From contig NC_081414.1 of the NCBI RefSeq assembly GCF_030272615.1, positions 821,061,896-821,125,895 of the forward strand: a DNA stretch of 64,000 nucleotides, given 5' to 3'. A program made the translations under genes and the position numbers. Every line of letters starts with the position of its first letter. Position 1 is the first letter of the stretch. Under the pieces are notes generated by a model. The model saw only the letters and a list, made by a program, of their open reading frames with translations. It made no database searches and had not been told where the DNA came from. Source of the DNA: Cryptomeria japonica. Lineage: Eukaryota; Streptophyta; Pinopsida; Cupressales; Cupressaceae. Shown here one piece after another: positions 11,433-24,165 of this stretch.

Positions 11433-13542
11433 CAGGGGCTATGTATCCAATATCTTAATATCCTTCAAAATTATAGATGAGGTACCCAACATACCTTTAC
11501 CGTTCCCTTCAATCGGATTGTCTGTAGTGTCAGTTTTAGCCTTCGGTGAAGTTTAAAAATTAGGGTTTGTGGAAAAGAATTGAACCCATGCGCTCTGGGT
11601 CTCCTTGATTATCTCATTAACCCTTCCTAACATAAGACTAACTATCCTATGCTTTCTATGAAAAATTTTCCTATCTGCAACCTCAAGTGTCATATCCAAC
11701 TCATTAGGAGTAATGAATCCACAGGTAGTTAACAAATCATGAATCTTTATCTGCTTGTCCTCCTCCATAGTTGATAATACTCTAGCATCTAAATTGTCAT
11801 ATAAGTGTGCTAGTATTTGATCCTCAATTTCCAACAAAGCTTCTTTATATATATCCAAATATAATAAAACTGCTTCATCAACTTCTTTCTGTTCATCATC
11901 ATCTAAATGATCATAATAAAATTATACATTTTTCAATATACCATCCTTAGTTATTTCATCTACCAATTCTGCACAAGTCTTAGGTGGAATAATAGTTACA
12001 TTACCAGATACAAGTGCAAGATTAGTGTCATCAATCTTCTTTCTTCTACCAATATCGGATGGAGCAAAAGGTGTTTCCTTTGGAGCTCTCTTATGTGCCA
12101 ATACCTTGATTGTGACCTTCCTAACTGGTTGCTTCCTAGCTTCCTCCTTAGTCTCTTCACTTTTCTTCCTCAAGTACCCTCTTGAATGCTAAGGGTGTGT
12201 CATCCTCAATTCCAGAGTCTAGTGGAATAGGCTCAATAAAAATTTTAGGCTCTTTCCTCTTCCTTCCTTTTTTCTGGAACAACATCCATTAATGCCTTGA
12301 TATTGTGAGATACTTGTTCAACAAATTTTCTTGCCTTGCCCTTTTGTTTCTCCCTCTTCTTTCGGTTAAACTCAGTTTCAACCTCTTTCTTTTTTTGTTT
12401 TGTAGTACCAAAGTATTTCTCAGCTTGATTAATAGGTGCATCAATTAACAACTGTGCATAAGCATCCAAAATCTGTGCATCAACTTCATAACCCATCTCT
12501 TCAATCCATATCTTCCAGGGTTTGATTGCTTCCATCAAGGTTTCATCCTTTTTAACCATGAAGCATATCTCGGTTGAGTATTTATCAACAATTTGTTTTG
12601 GAACCCTCTCTCTAGATTTCATAGCCTTCTAGAATGCCTTAAAGTAACCCCATACCTTATCATCTCACTGACTACCCGATGTAGTAATAGATTGTTTCAC
12701 TTGTCTTCCTACTAGGATATCAAATGCCCATTGTCTCTTCCCAAAACTGAGAGCTTCATTAATGAAAAATAACATCAAACAAACAATAAGATTCCCATAC
12801 CAGAATTTTCTCTTCTTCTCTCCTTTGATCTTCCCAAGGTTAATTTACAATTCATCTAACATCCATCCATAGAGATCGAACTTCTCATTTTCCCTCATGA
12901 TCTTATGTGCGACATAAATGCAGAAGCTAGAAATAGAGTTAAGATGATTGGATTGAGTTACCTTGCATCCAATAATCGTGCTTTTGAATCTGATGTCTCT
13001 ATTTGTGATGGTGCTAACCCTCATCGAACACTGGTCCAAAGTTGCACCAGTGAGCTTGTTGACCTCATCATTAGAAATCTTCTTCTCTAGACGCTGACCA
13101 ATCTACAGCAAACTAGTGATGGCCTTAATGGCCTCCTTCAAGATCTTATACAGTTTGTCCAACTAGATGAATTCTCCATGCACTCTACTCAAAATATATC
13201 TGACAATCTCATCTTCAAAATCAGGAATATCCAAAATGTCGGTAAATCCTAGATCCTCAATGTGCTGATAGTCAGGCTTGATCTTTCCAAAATCTCCCAT
13301 TAACTCACTCATATACATGCTTTTAATATCTTTAGTTGCTAGATCCTCAATATGATAATTAATGTATGCTTTGACATCTTCCACATATACAACTCCTTCT
13401 AGGATACGGGAGAAGTGCCAACCAAATCATCCAAGGTGGCAATATGCGGACATCGCTTGAAAATCAGCCTAGGACAATCCTTAACCTCAACAATAGTAGG
13501 ATTTGCAATAAATGTAGGTGTAGAGGATGATCCCGCTTCCAT
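11433..13542 (-). pseudogene. B1 accessory ORF, N-terminal two thirds
   Basis: The likely start is the ATG at 13540-13542 (MEAGSSSTPTFIANP). The frame then runs, with several stops and shifts, through DCPRLIFKRCPHIATLDDLV, a region near 13163-13384 (MYMSELMGDFGKIKPDYQHI), one near 12845-13039 (LTGATLDQCSMRVSTIT, then STIIGCKVTQSNHLNSISSF), a basic segment KIKGEKKRKFWYGNLIVCLM, a Lys/Arg-rich part at 12245-12622 with a nuclear-signal-like run (KKREKQKGKARK), and a helical part at 11553-11858. With 3166-4207 it is about 3.15 kb. I recognise no enzyme or structural family. It sits where pol should be in B1. Confidence 0.6.
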
Positions 13543-13901
13543 GATGAAAGATAATATCGATAAGTACTTGAGAAATAATTGCCGGTGAAACCCTAAATAA
13601 CTCTTCCGATCGCTGGTGAAATCACTCAAGAAGATATCGGATCATACTAAATCATCTTAGACTCTCTCTGAATCGCTTTGAATACAAGGTGATAAAAAAT
13701 GAAGGGGATTCAACCTTGTAACCTCCAAGAAAAACCCTAATCCATTATTGATATGAATGACTTTCGGTGAAAGATATCGGATCTACGTCGAACATCTCCA
13801 TGTCGGATAAGCATTTCCAATGTCTAGATCATCTTCTAGAACCTCTTCTCGGGGATTAAGCAATTTTATCATGAATTTTTCCTACCCCTAAGGCATCTAT
13901 C
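13543..13901 (-). other. Spacer between B1 gag part and accessory ORF
   Basis: About 360 bases with no conserved frame. It contains repeats of a tatcggat word (13633, 13768) and may be the untranslated leader of the accessory ORF. Confidence 0.35.
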
Positions 13902-15077
13902 TCAGGTTTCAGATGAGCTTCGCGCCGGTCTAGGAGAAACCTCCTCTATCGGTTGAGTAACCAGAGCATTCATATTTGCTGATTGATCATCTAACTTCCT
14001 GACCCATTTCTTGATATGATCTTGCCAGATTTCATTCACCTTCTCTTTCCCTTTATCATTTGATCCATCATTGTTAACCGATGGACTTATGCTTCTACAA
14101 AACTTAGCTATGTGTCCAACCTTGTTACATGCATAACATGTAACATTGTTCATTTGAATTGCTTTGCTAAAACCAGAATAATTGCTTGACCTACACTGAT
14201 TAGCCATATGTCCAAATTTTACATATGCATAACATTTTACATGTATTCTGAAATCTTCTATCTTATGACCATACTTATTTCATTTAGAACATTGACCGGG
14301 AGCAAAATTATAGTTCTGATTTTCTCTATTTCTACATTGCCTAGCCATGTGACCAAATTTATTACAAACAAGACATCTACCATTAAATTTGTAAGCATTA
14401 AGCTACCTTACCAGTGCCTTCCTATTTTGATCTTCATTAGCAGTACCGAAGCTCTGACCTTGTTCAAATCCAAGTCCACTGGAATCTCCATTTTGTCTTT
14501 GACTTTTCAATAATTAATCAAGTTGTACTGAACTAGCCATGAATTTGTCCTTGTACTCACTTGCAACAGATAGATCATCTCTCAAAATTATCATTTGTCT
14601 CTCAAGTTCTTGTTCATTACTTTGGGATTGTACTAAATCATTTCTCAACATATCATTTTCATGAACCAACCAGATGCATTCTTCAGATCTATCTAATAGA
14701 GATCTCCCAAGATTTTCTTCATTCATCTTTTGGTCTTCAATCTCCTTAGACATCCTCATAGTTAGGTATTTCATTTAAATCCTCATGACCATGTTCTCCT
14801 GACTTAGCTTCTAACATCTTTCATTAAAGGCATCTTTCTCATCATTATCTTGATTTTACAGAATTTCCTTCATTCTAGCTTGAACTTATGATAGCCTCTC
14901 CTATAGGATAAGAATGAATTCCCGAGCAGAATTCAATTCATCTTGTAACTTCAAGTTCTTCATCCTTTCAACATCATAATCTTCAAGTGTTGCCTCAAGT
15001 TGCTTCTCCAAACTCATATCCGAGGATTCTAGATTCAAGATCTCCCTCAAGCTGTTAAACTTCCTCTGAGGCACAAG
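13902..15077 (-). pseudogene. B1 gag C-terminal part: coiled coil and zinc knuckles
   Basis: In minus-strand order: Glu/Leu-rich coiled coils (14901-15080, 14514-14774, with MIILRDDLSVASEYKDKFMA), then a cluster of zinc knuckles. CLVCNKFGHMARQC lies near 14330-14380. A decayed knuckle and a Cys-to-Tyr one (CYAYVKFGHMANQC) follow. An intact one (CYACNKVGHIAKFC) is at 14097-14138. Coiled coil followed by knuckles is the C-terminal layout of Sirevirus-type gag. The N-terminal capsid part seen in A1, G and C2 is absent. Role inferred: packaging of element RNA into helper particles. Confidence 0.7.
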
Positions 15078-15089
15078 GCTCTGATACCA
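15078..15089 (-). promoter_or_regulatory. B1 primer-binding site
   Basis: Minus strand TGGTATCAGAGC, a perfect initiator-Met-type site, 2 bases from the LTR at 15092. Confidence 0.88.
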
Positions 15090-15091
15090 AT

Positions 15092-15866
15092 TGTTAGAAT
15101 CCAAGAACACTAAGAGGGGGGGTAAATCAGTGTTCTACCAGAATGATCAATTTTAACCTTATTAAAACATGCATTCACCAGCCAGTAAACTGGTACATAT
15201 AAGATTAAATGAAGTAAAGAAATCAATAAGCCAATCACACAAATGAATACCATAACACAAAGAATTATACATGGAAAACCTTAAAGAGGAAAAACCATTG
15301 TGGGATTTGTGACCCACAATATCAATCCACTGACCATATGAAGAGATATTACAAAATATGGGGGCTTGCATATAGCCTAAAGCACACTTCTCAACACAAA
15401 AGAAGTCTCACTGACTACACAAAAATCCAGACTACGATCCGAAAGAGAGAATGAAATACAAAGATAACATCTCTTATGCCTAAGTACAGTTTCAGTTAAG
15501 CTCTAACTGTTCCTGCTCTGAAACCCTAAACCCTTACTAGAATAACCTCTTACATAATCAACATTCCTCACATTACAATTGTCTCTCTCTAACTCATATT
15601 ACATTTCATCATTATAGTCATATCCCAAAATGATCTAATCAATTGACCTATATACCCTTACAATCCTTGATGCCTTATGTCAGCGTACATAGATAATTAC
15701 AAAGTGTCTGTACCAATAGAATTCCTCCTACCGATGAAGATACTTGGTAGTGCCGGTGTCGGTGAAGTGTCTGCCGGTGAACAACCAAACCAAGATATGA
15801 AATCTGAAATATGCTTCCATCAATGCCAACATATTGAAACAATCAAATGAGTGTCAATTGCCAACA
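15092..15866 (-). repeat. B1 5' LTR
   Basis: 775 bp. The plus strand reads tgttagaatccaagaac...attgccaaca. A TATA-like TATATAGG (minus strand) lies at 15647-15654. It is shorter than the other copy through internal deletions, for example near 15700. It is followed by TSD caatt. Confidence 0.88.
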
Positions 15867-15871
15867 CAATT

Positions 15872-16012
15872 CAGATAATTCTCGCCCAAGTTTAACAAAT
15901 TCTTCATAGTCTTGTTTTATTACCAAATTTATCCATTCAATGTTCTATTTTTAGATGTACAGAACATTGTCATCAAATCCCTATAAAGGCTTCTTTGCAA
16001 GGAACTTCATTA
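15872..16012 (-). pseudogene. Element I unknown ORF, middle segment
   Basis: A 141-base island of layer-0 sequence between B1 and G. The minus-strand frame reads KFLAKK, has stops, then QDYEEFVKLGRELSE. It joins in frame with 50192 on one side and 1941 on the other when G and B1 are removed together with one TSD copy each. Bases 16008-16012 (catta) are the G target site. Confidence 0.6.
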
Positions 16013-17449
16013 TGATGGTATGATGAAAGAATAAGTATCTGGTAGATTACAAAGGGTGGGGGGGTGAATCAGTAAATAGAAAAACTGATACAAACTTCCT
16101 AAACTCAAACTTAATCACACAAAGTAAACTTATCAATGAAATACCACTATCAAGATCAATACTCATAAGAATACCAGTTGACTGTTATAGCAACTTAATA
16201 GTAAAAACATCAAACTTGTAAACATCCAAATACTTCATTTCTCAATGCTTCCGGTTATCATCCTTATAAGAAATAGTTAAGTAGTTTAATCAAATCAACA
16301 ATAAGATCATAACCACAAAAACATTCACCACATGACACAAGTATTTATACGTGGAAAATACAAATAGGTAAAAACAATGGTGAGATGGGACTCACAAGAA
16401 AATATTTGAACTCTTTTGAAGTTCACCTTGTTAGGAGCCTAGCCTGTTAAAGCTTTACAAAAAGTCCTGTTAAGAACTGATCCTATTAGGAATCACCAAG
16501 TTAAGGGATTGACTACAAATGCCTTGTTAGAAGCAAATACCCTGTAAGGAGTAACCTTAGTAGAGGATTTGAGAATCCAATCTAATGGACCACCTTATTA
16601 AAGGATTTAATAAGTAACCAAGCTTGTTAGAGCTTACCCTGTTAGGGAATTTCAATTCCACTGTAATTGTTAGAAAATGACAAGATTTTCTTGATTTGTC
16701 TGAATAGCACTACATTTGCTTGATTAGATCCATTTAAGCTTCTATCTGCCTTTACTCAAACTGTAGACTCATTCTCCGATTTGGCAACCACACACTCAAC
16801 TGATTTCTGCCAACTCTTGCCAACACCAAACAAAACAACTTCATTGACCTTAAATACAAATCAATTAGGTCGGTAACACAACAAAAATCTAATCTTCTCA
16901 TCATCAAGATTACAAACAAGTCGGTACAAGCATGACCATTGGACTTCATAACAATCTCATCACATCACTCAAGAAAACCTCAATCACTCCTTGATTACCG
17001 CTTCATCGAGCTCAGTAACTCATCGCGTGCTTTGCATTAGATGCAATACACTTTGCTCCTTCCCTAGACAAATAATCACCCCAAACCATTTTGAACTTGT
17101 CTTCATACAATGACCTTACGTGTCACCATCATTACCATTCAATATCAGATCATAAACCAACATAACCAATTTAACAACCTTAATTAGTTAGGGTTTAGAA
17201 AAAAACAAATGGTAGGGTTTACATAACATAGAAAGGGTTTCACCTTTCACTCCGGTTACTAGTTCAACTCACAAACTTACATACCGGTTTATAATATACT
17301 TCACAAAGTTCTTCCTACAAGCTCTTCCTACTAGTTATAAGACAATATCAACAATAACAACAATATCAATAACAATATCAATATCAGTTCAATTGACATC
17401 AATGAAAACATAACATATCATTAATGCAATCTTCATGCAAATGCTAGCA
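16013..17449 (-). repeat. G 3' LTR
   Basis: 1,437 bp. The plus strand reads tgatggtatgatgaaag...aaatgctagca. It has the G-tract (gggtgggggggtgaatc) and the repeated TTAGG/TTAAAG blocks shared with family A LTRs. Confidence 0.9.
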
Positions 17450-17794
17450 ATATCCCCCTTTGGAATTGATGGCAATACAAATATCAACACCATTGATTTG
17501 TTGTTGTGATTGTGAATAGGAATGTGAATAGGAATCCTGGTTTACATTACCAAGTATTCACATGCTTTCTCTATCTTCAGTCTGTCACTGTTTTTCCTTC
17601 TCATAATCACATAATTCTTCTCCCCCTTTGACAACAATGCCAAATTGAAAGTAAAACATGTAATGTCAAACTTTCACTGTGCATCAATAACATACTGCAA
17701 CTTGATGCTCCCCCTATGGAATACATCCACTTCTACATCAACCCTTGTAAAAATTGTGCAAGTAATTCAAGGATTGATGTAGTCAACATCATGT
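17450..17794 (-). promoter_or_regulatory. G polypurine tract array and 3' untranslated region
   Basis: The tract adjoining the LTR is at 17450-17461 (atatcccccttt, plus strand). Further copies lie near 17618-17632 (tctccccctttgaca) and 17707-17716 (gctccccctat). Confidence 0.72.
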
Positions 17795-18340
17795 TCAACT
17801 AACTTCATGAAGAGGGACAACCCCCAACTGACTTCTAAGATACTCAAAAGTAGTCTTAGGTAGAGGTTTAGTAGAAATATCTGCAAGCTACTCCTTGGTG
17901 GAAACATGCTCTAAGATAACATCTTTACTCTGAACTTTTTCCCTCAAGAAATGATACTTCAATTCAATGTACTTGGTTTGTGCATGTAAAATAGGATTCT
18001 TGGAAATATTTATGGCACTTGTGTTATCACATAAAATCTTTATAGGTTCTAAATTCTTCATCTTAAAACCTTCCAAAATGTGCCTCATCCAAATATCCTA
18101 TGTGCAATTCATATAAGCTACAACATACTCAGCTTTAGTAGTAAATTATGAAGTACAACTCTTCTTTTTACTACTCCATGAAACAAGCCTTCCTCCAAGA
18201 AAAAATGCTCCACCATTTGTGCTCTTCCGGTCATCAACATTTCCTACCCAATCAACATCTGTGTATGCCTTCAAATCAAAGTTTCCTCCATATGGATACC
18301 ATAATCTATAGTCAACAGTACCTTTCAATTATCTAAATAT
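17795..18340 (-). pseudogene. G RNase H domain
   Basis: Seen: AYTDVDWVGNVDDRKST, FFLGGRLVSWSSKKKS, CDNTSAINISKN, and the tail STKPLPKTTFEYLRSQLGVV ending at 17795. The central motif reads TTKAEY, where active copies have TAEAEY. In-frame TAGs are present, including one at a Gln codon just before the tail (KE-stop-LAD). Confidence 0.82.
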
Positions 18341-19427
18341 TCTCTTGGTTTCTATCAGGTGTGCCTCCTTAGGATTCTTCTAGAATCTAGCAACTATTGC
18401 AATAGCATGGGCAATGTCCAGTCTGCTATGAACAACATAGTGTAACTTGCCAATCATTGACCTGTATTCCTTCTCATCAATAAACTTAGATTCATCTTCC
18501 TTGGACAATTTACAACCTATAAATATTGGTGTCCCAACTGGTTTACAGTCACTCATGCCAAAATTCTTCAAAATCTCTTTCACATACTTAGACTATGTAA
18601 TGAAAATACCATTCTTCATTTGTTGTATCTGCAAACCTATGAAAATTTTATTTCCCCTACTAAAGACATTTAAAACTCATTTTTCATTTCATTTGCAAAA
18701 CTGTTGCTCATGACATCATTAACTCCAAATATAATATCATCAACAAATACTTCACTAGCCAGTATTTCATCTCCTTCAAACTTGAGATATATGTTACTAT
18801 CATCACTGGTTCTCAGAAATCCTATCTTCATTAGATGTGTATGTAGCCTTTCATACCATGCTCTCGGTGCTTTCTTTAATCCATACAAATCCTTATGCAA
18901 TTTGCATACCATGTCTTTCTCATTACTCAATGCATAACCATCTGGCTGCTCTATGTATACCTCTTCTTCCAATATCCTATTCAAAATGTAGACTTAACAT
19001 CCATCTAATATACCTTGACCTTCTTATGGGCTGCAAATGCAAGTAAAGTTCTGACACCTTCTAGTCTTGCTACTGGTGCAAAAGTTTCACCATAATCTTC
19101 ATCTTCCTCATATGGATAACCCTTGCACACTAACCTTGCCTTGTTGTGAACTACACCACCATATTCATTCAATTTGTTTATGTATACCCATTTAGTACCT
19201 ATAACATTCTTATTTACCAGTCAGGATAGGGTCCAAGTGTTGTTCTTCTCAATTCGATCCAATTCCTCCTCCATAGCTTTAACCAAATAATCATCACCAA
19301 ATGCCTCCTTAGCAATACTTGGTTCAATGGTGGAGATCATGCAAGGGTTCTCTCTGATTCTTCTTCTAGTTAGTAGTCTGGCATCCTTATCTCCAATAAT
19401 TTGCTCAAGATTGTGATTCAGTCTCAC
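18341..19427 (-). pseudogene. G reverse transcriptase and upstream linker
   Basis: Seen: EEELDRIEKNNTWTL near 19220-19270, MDVKS near 18990, [38 protein letters not shown] (active-site Asp pair intact, near 18730-18745), and CKLSKEDESKFIDEKEYRSM. Breaks include a TAG in place of the Gln before MDVK and a deleted base near 18985. Confidence 0.85.
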
Positions 19428-20211
19428 ATATCTAGGAATAACATGATTATCATCTTCAGGTTTAACTTCTTCATTGTTATCATCTTCTTTTGAATTTATC
19501 TATACCGGTTGGATTGGTGCATCAGAATTTACTTTGCCAGTTTCAGATTTTATAGTTTTTGGTTCCAAAAATAAAATGCAAGGATCTTCATCCTTTTTCT
19601 CTAAATTGGTTCCTTCTGTGACTTCAGGAAATTCATCCACTCAAACATCAGCACTCTCAACAATTCTCTATGTCCAGTTGTAAAAACATTTGTAGGCCTT
19701 ACTCTTGGTGGAATAACCAAGAAATATACCTTCATCACTCTTAGCCTCAAATTTTCTAATGTAATCACCTCTCTTAATAAAAAAATTTCTTCCAAATATC
19801 TTAAAATAGCTAACATCAGGTGATCTTCCATACCAATATTCATAAGGAGTCTTTTCCTTACCTCTCTTTACCAAAACCCGGTTCATTGTGTAGACAACTA
19901 TCCTGACAGCTTCTCTCCAAAAGTTTCTTGCTACAATTCCTTGTATCAACATTGTCCTAGCGGCTTCAACAAATGGCCAATTGTTTCTTTCTGCAATACC
20001 ATTCTGTTGTGGTTCCCTCGGTGCAGAAAGCTACCGTTTGATACCATTCTCTTCACAGTACCTAGTGAATTCCTCAGAAGTAAATTCATTGCCTTGATCT
20101 ATCCTTAGACATTTTATCTTCTTACCGCTCTCTTTCTCAGCTAAGGCACTGAATGCCTTGAACTTGTGAAAAGCTTCAGACTTAGCCTTCAAGAATGTGA
20201 CCCACATCATC
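19428..20211 (-). pseudogene. G integrase, C-terminal part
   Basis: Seen: QQNG...AERN (catalytic Glu region, near 19985-20010), WREAVRIVVYTMNRVLVKRG, YEYWYGRSPDVSYFKIFGRN and DEGIFLGYSTKS. A TAG lies straight after CFYNWT, at the site where A1 and A2 also have TAG. The frame is cut at 20211 by F (TSD tcatc, 20207-20211) and continues at 46989. Confidence 0.85.
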
Positions 20212-21949
20212 TGTCATGAACCCTATTTTTCCATAATTATTTAATCAGGAAAATAATGTTTATTTTTCGCAAATGAAATGGAAATGAAATGAAATTGGAA
20301 TTGTTAATGAAATAAGATACGAGATTAAATGCACTGAAATGATTTATATACAATTGAATGATCATAAATAATTTTTATTGCAAAATTGGGATCGTCATTG
20401 CTAATGAGAAAGTAAGTGCAAGTGAATGCAGGAACAAGGGAGAGATGCAATGAAGGATTAGAGAATGGAATGTAGAAGAGAGAAGTAGTGGAGATTTAGA
20501 TGTGTTTATGACCAGGTCATAAAAGATCAATGATGATCATCTCAGATTTAGAGTCGAATACCGAAAAAAGGAAGAGTGGCAGACACGCCAAAGGAACAAC
20601 GACCTTCTTGAAAACTTGGTGAGATAGAAAGAAGATAATAATACACCGAGTAGAATCAGTCAAAGGTAGGCTCTATTTTAACAAAGTTTGTTGTAGAAAT
20701 TTAAAGAGAAAATGTTCTATTTTGAATAGACTTAGACAAAATTAGAGTCATAGTTTTTAGATTTTTTATTATGAGAATTCTGTCGAAAAACATCAAAATA
20801 CATTCATTAGAAAATTATATTCTATACATGAATGTTTTAAGGAAGATATTCAAAATGATTGTTGAAAAACATAAGGGAAATTAATATAAATTAGACCACC
20901 AAATCCTCTAGAAACAAAGTAAGATGATAGAGTGAATGTGTGTATAAAACTTGTAAATTTGAATAAAAAAGAAGATAAAATACTAGGATAACGAATTATT
21001 AAGAATTGAAGTTTATTTTGAATTTGCGTAGAAAAGACTTACACTTTTGAATTTGATCCTTGCATGAAAAGTGAAGATGGTTATTAGGTGTCTCATTTGA
21101 AAGGTCATATAGATAGGCACTTTATGAATTTTCATCATGTTAGATTGTTGCTACAGAAAATTAGTAAAATTAGTGAGTTGAGTTCTTAAATCATGGAAAG
21201 TCACATATTAGTATTAAACTAAATATGTTGTTCGAGAAAAGAGGTAAATGAACCAAGACACATGGAAATATAGAGAGCTTAGATGATATAAACTTAGATT
21301 TCTAAACCATAAGAAATTGAATGCATGTTAATGATTACGCTATTTAAATGTTTTGATAATTGAATAAAAGAATGTGTACTCATTTTATTCAATTTATATG
21401 TAAGATAAATACATGTGTTAGACCTTCTTAATATTTTAATCTTGTCTTTAAATTGCTTGAAAGATAGAAGTGAAAGATTGTTTTCTTTCAGATGTATATT
21501 TGTTTATCCATGAAAGATTGCTTCCCGTCAGATAGGATTGGTTGTAATAAAATATTGATTCTTTCAATTTCTATTAAACGAAAGATTGTCTTCTTAAACA
21601 TTATATTATTATCTTATGAGATATAGGAAGCTAGAATTGAAAAGGCAAAAGATTATTTTCTATATATATTTATTCTAGATTTATGTGAACAAACCTAGAT
21701 AGGCTTGTGTATGGAAAGCTAGCTTCTGGGACAGGTGCCGAATATGGAATCTTAGAGAGAATAGTTGCTTTTTCCAAACTATTTATTTTTTCTAGACATG
21801 GCATTATACTCCACCGAGTAAGAAAATTGAATAAACCATTGGAATAGATGGAATTTTTTTATTTATGCTCTTTACCATATCCTCCATTGATAATGCTTGT
21901 TTCTTAATAGAATTAGAAAATTGAAAATGCATGTATCATCTAGGAACGC
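20212..21949 (+). repeat. F 5' LTR, first segment
   Basis: Begins tgtcatgaaccctattt and is collinear with 44773-46520. It is AT-rich and non-coding. Bases 21945-21949 (aacgc) are the H target site. Confidence 0.9.
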
Positions 21950-23109
21950 TGTTACTACTTATCAAATTGCCATTAGTTTTTATATTCAAAGTAATACTAT
22001 ATATTCTAGTGAGTTAGTATTACCGAATCATGCAGTCAGTACACATAGAGAAGTCGGTATGAACAGTCTAGTCGGTTACAGAAGAAAGCAGACATAGAAC
22101 GCAGTATTCACCGAGCTGTTTACTGAGTATTGTTTCATGGCTACTGAGCAGTAAAGTTAACTCACCGAGTTGATATTCACCGGGTGAAATGTTTTACCAG
22201 ATACATTGAACCTGGACATGCACATGAAAACATGTTACAAGATCGAGGCACATCTAACCGTTATTACATTGGAAATTGCACTAGAAGATTGTGTATGATT
22301 GCAAGGTCAATCTAACCAATGAAATATTTTGTTTAGTTATTCATTCGAGGAATCTTTTTTGTAAGATCAAAGCAAAGAATTAGATCACCGTTGTAAGAGA
22401 TCTATTTATACAGCATGGGAAGAGAGAAATGTATGTGTGTGTATGTATGAAGGAAGACTGTTACAGAGACATAGAGAGGTCACCGAGAAGGTTATCAGTG
22501 AACAGTCGAAGAACAGAGTAAACAGAAGGGTTTACCGAGTTACAATATGGGTTACCAAGGTATGCTATAAGCTAGGTAATCTTATTCTAAGAACATAGAA
22601 TCTACTATAGCATTTCAGATGTAAAGTTGCAGATATTTGTAAAGTCTTATTGTAATATTTTGAAGTTGTAAGAGAAACCTTTAACAGGGTAAAAGACTCT
22701 AACCAAGTCTATAAATTGTAAATCCTCTAACCAGGTGCAACATTCAGATTAATGTTGTAAAATCCTTTAGTAAGATAGATCTAACAGATCTTGTTACTCC
22801 TAACAGGGTAAGCTATCAGAAATAGTTAAATGTAGCTCTAACCGAGCAATCTTTATTATTGTAGTAGTGAAGTTGTGGGTGCCATCCCCACCGCAGTTTT
22901 TCTCTCTAACCAAGAGTTTCTGCATGACCAAAATATATGTGTTATGGAGTGAATCATGTATGATTGTTATCTGTTTGTTTTAACTTTATTTTATGTTACT
23001 GCACTATTCTATTTATGCATAACAGTAAGGTTATTATTGAAGAAATTTTTTGGAGTACTGATTCACCCCTCCCCTCTCAGTACATTAGCTTTCCATATTG
23101 GGCCTAACA
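21950..23109 (+). mobile_element. H: solo LTR of a Sirevirus-like element
   Basis: 1,160-bp insertion that runs from tgttactactt to gggcctaaca with perfect TSD aacgc (21945-21949, 23110-23114). The F 3' LTR lacks it. Its plus strand ends with TGATTCACCCCTCCCCTCTCAG and carries the complement of the CCACGGTGGGGAT block. It therefore has the same LTR design as A, C and D but in the opposite direction. A TATA-like TATTTATA lies at 22403-22410. No internal region or second LTR is present. Confidence 0.85.
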
Positions 23110-23393
23110 AACGCACCACATTCCATCTTGCCTTTTGAATTCTTTTGTCAAGCAATTCATGTAGGGTCAGGTACTCTTGATTGACTAAGAATTCTGGGGA
23201 AGTGTAAGCTTCAAAGTTGGGCAGAAAAAGTGCCTGAATCTTGTTTTCATCTTCATGCTAAAGATTTCATTAATGATAGCTTGGGTTGCAGATCAACGGA
23301 TACATCTCACCCTTTACTTTGTATTATTTTGTTATTGAACTTACGACAACTTGAAAGGCCTAAGTATTGTATGATTGAGATACTAATTTTATC
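23110..23393 (+). repeat. F 5' LTR, middle segment
   Basis: Collinear with about 46525-46800 of the F 3' LTR (attccatcttgccttt...gagatacta). It ends at the C1 target site, ttatc (23389-23393). Confidence 0.88.
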
Positions 23394-24165
23394 TATTAGG
23401 TCCTAGAGACAACTGAGAGGGGGGGGGCGCTGAATCAGTTGTCTAATAATTTCAAACCAAAATTAACTTAACCAAAGCTTAATGTATAATATTGGTAAAA
23501 CATAAAAGACTAATAACATAAAAGACAATAACATAAAACATAAAAGATTAATGCATGAAACATAAAAGACAATAACATAAACAACACATAACACCAATAT
23601 TTGTATGTGGAAACCCTGTAAGGGGAAAAACCACAGTGGGAAGCCTTACCCACAATCAGATGATACTACTGCAGATAGTATGTGTGTACAATAAGGGGTC
23701 TGCACATGCAGAAAGGCCAAGTGCCTAGAGCTCACTACTCAATCACAAATGGGAGTCACACTGACTACAATTGGATGATTAAATCCAATGATAATGTAGT
23801 GCACAAAATATCATCTCCATATGCTGGATTCAGTACCAGTTTAGCTCTAATATGCCTTCTTCAAACCTTCCTTTAATCTTGAATGATGTCTATGTGTATA
23901 GCTCTGCTAATATTTGCATATACCTTATTACAATCTCTATCCTTACCTATATTAATCTCACAAATGAGATCTTACATTTATACCATAACCTAAGACCAAT
24001 TGAGTAGGTTGGCTCACTAAAATATGTTACAATAAAATCAATTATAAATGAAATAATATCCGATGCATGATGTCGGCTCAATGAATTTATAATAATAACA
24101 AATCATCTCCATAATGTGTCGTGCTGATCTGGAATAGATATGCCTGTCGGTGTATATCCTGGACC
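23394..24165 (-). repeat. C1 3' LTR, first segment
   Basis: The plus strand begins tattaggtcctagagac, where the other family copies begin tgttaggtcc, so the terminal TG has become TA. It is collinear with 40067-40866. It is interrupted after ggacc (24161-24165) by E. Confidence 0.88.

Larger units (their letters stand above)
1947..15866 (-). mobile_element. B1: non-autonomous copia-type LTR element
   Basis: Complete element with LTRs at 1947-2860 and 15092-15866 and TSD caatt (1942-1946 and 15867-15871). It has an initiator-Met-type primer site next to the right LTR and a polypurine tract next to the left one. Without nested A1 it is about 6.7 kb. In minus-strand order it codes for a coiled-coil and zinc-knuckle gag C-terminus, then a ~1,050-codon ORF of unknown family. 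I find no protease, integrase, RT or RNase H, so it must have been mobilised in trans. Its LTR style matches the Sirevirus-like elements around it, the likely helpers. Confidence 0.85.
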
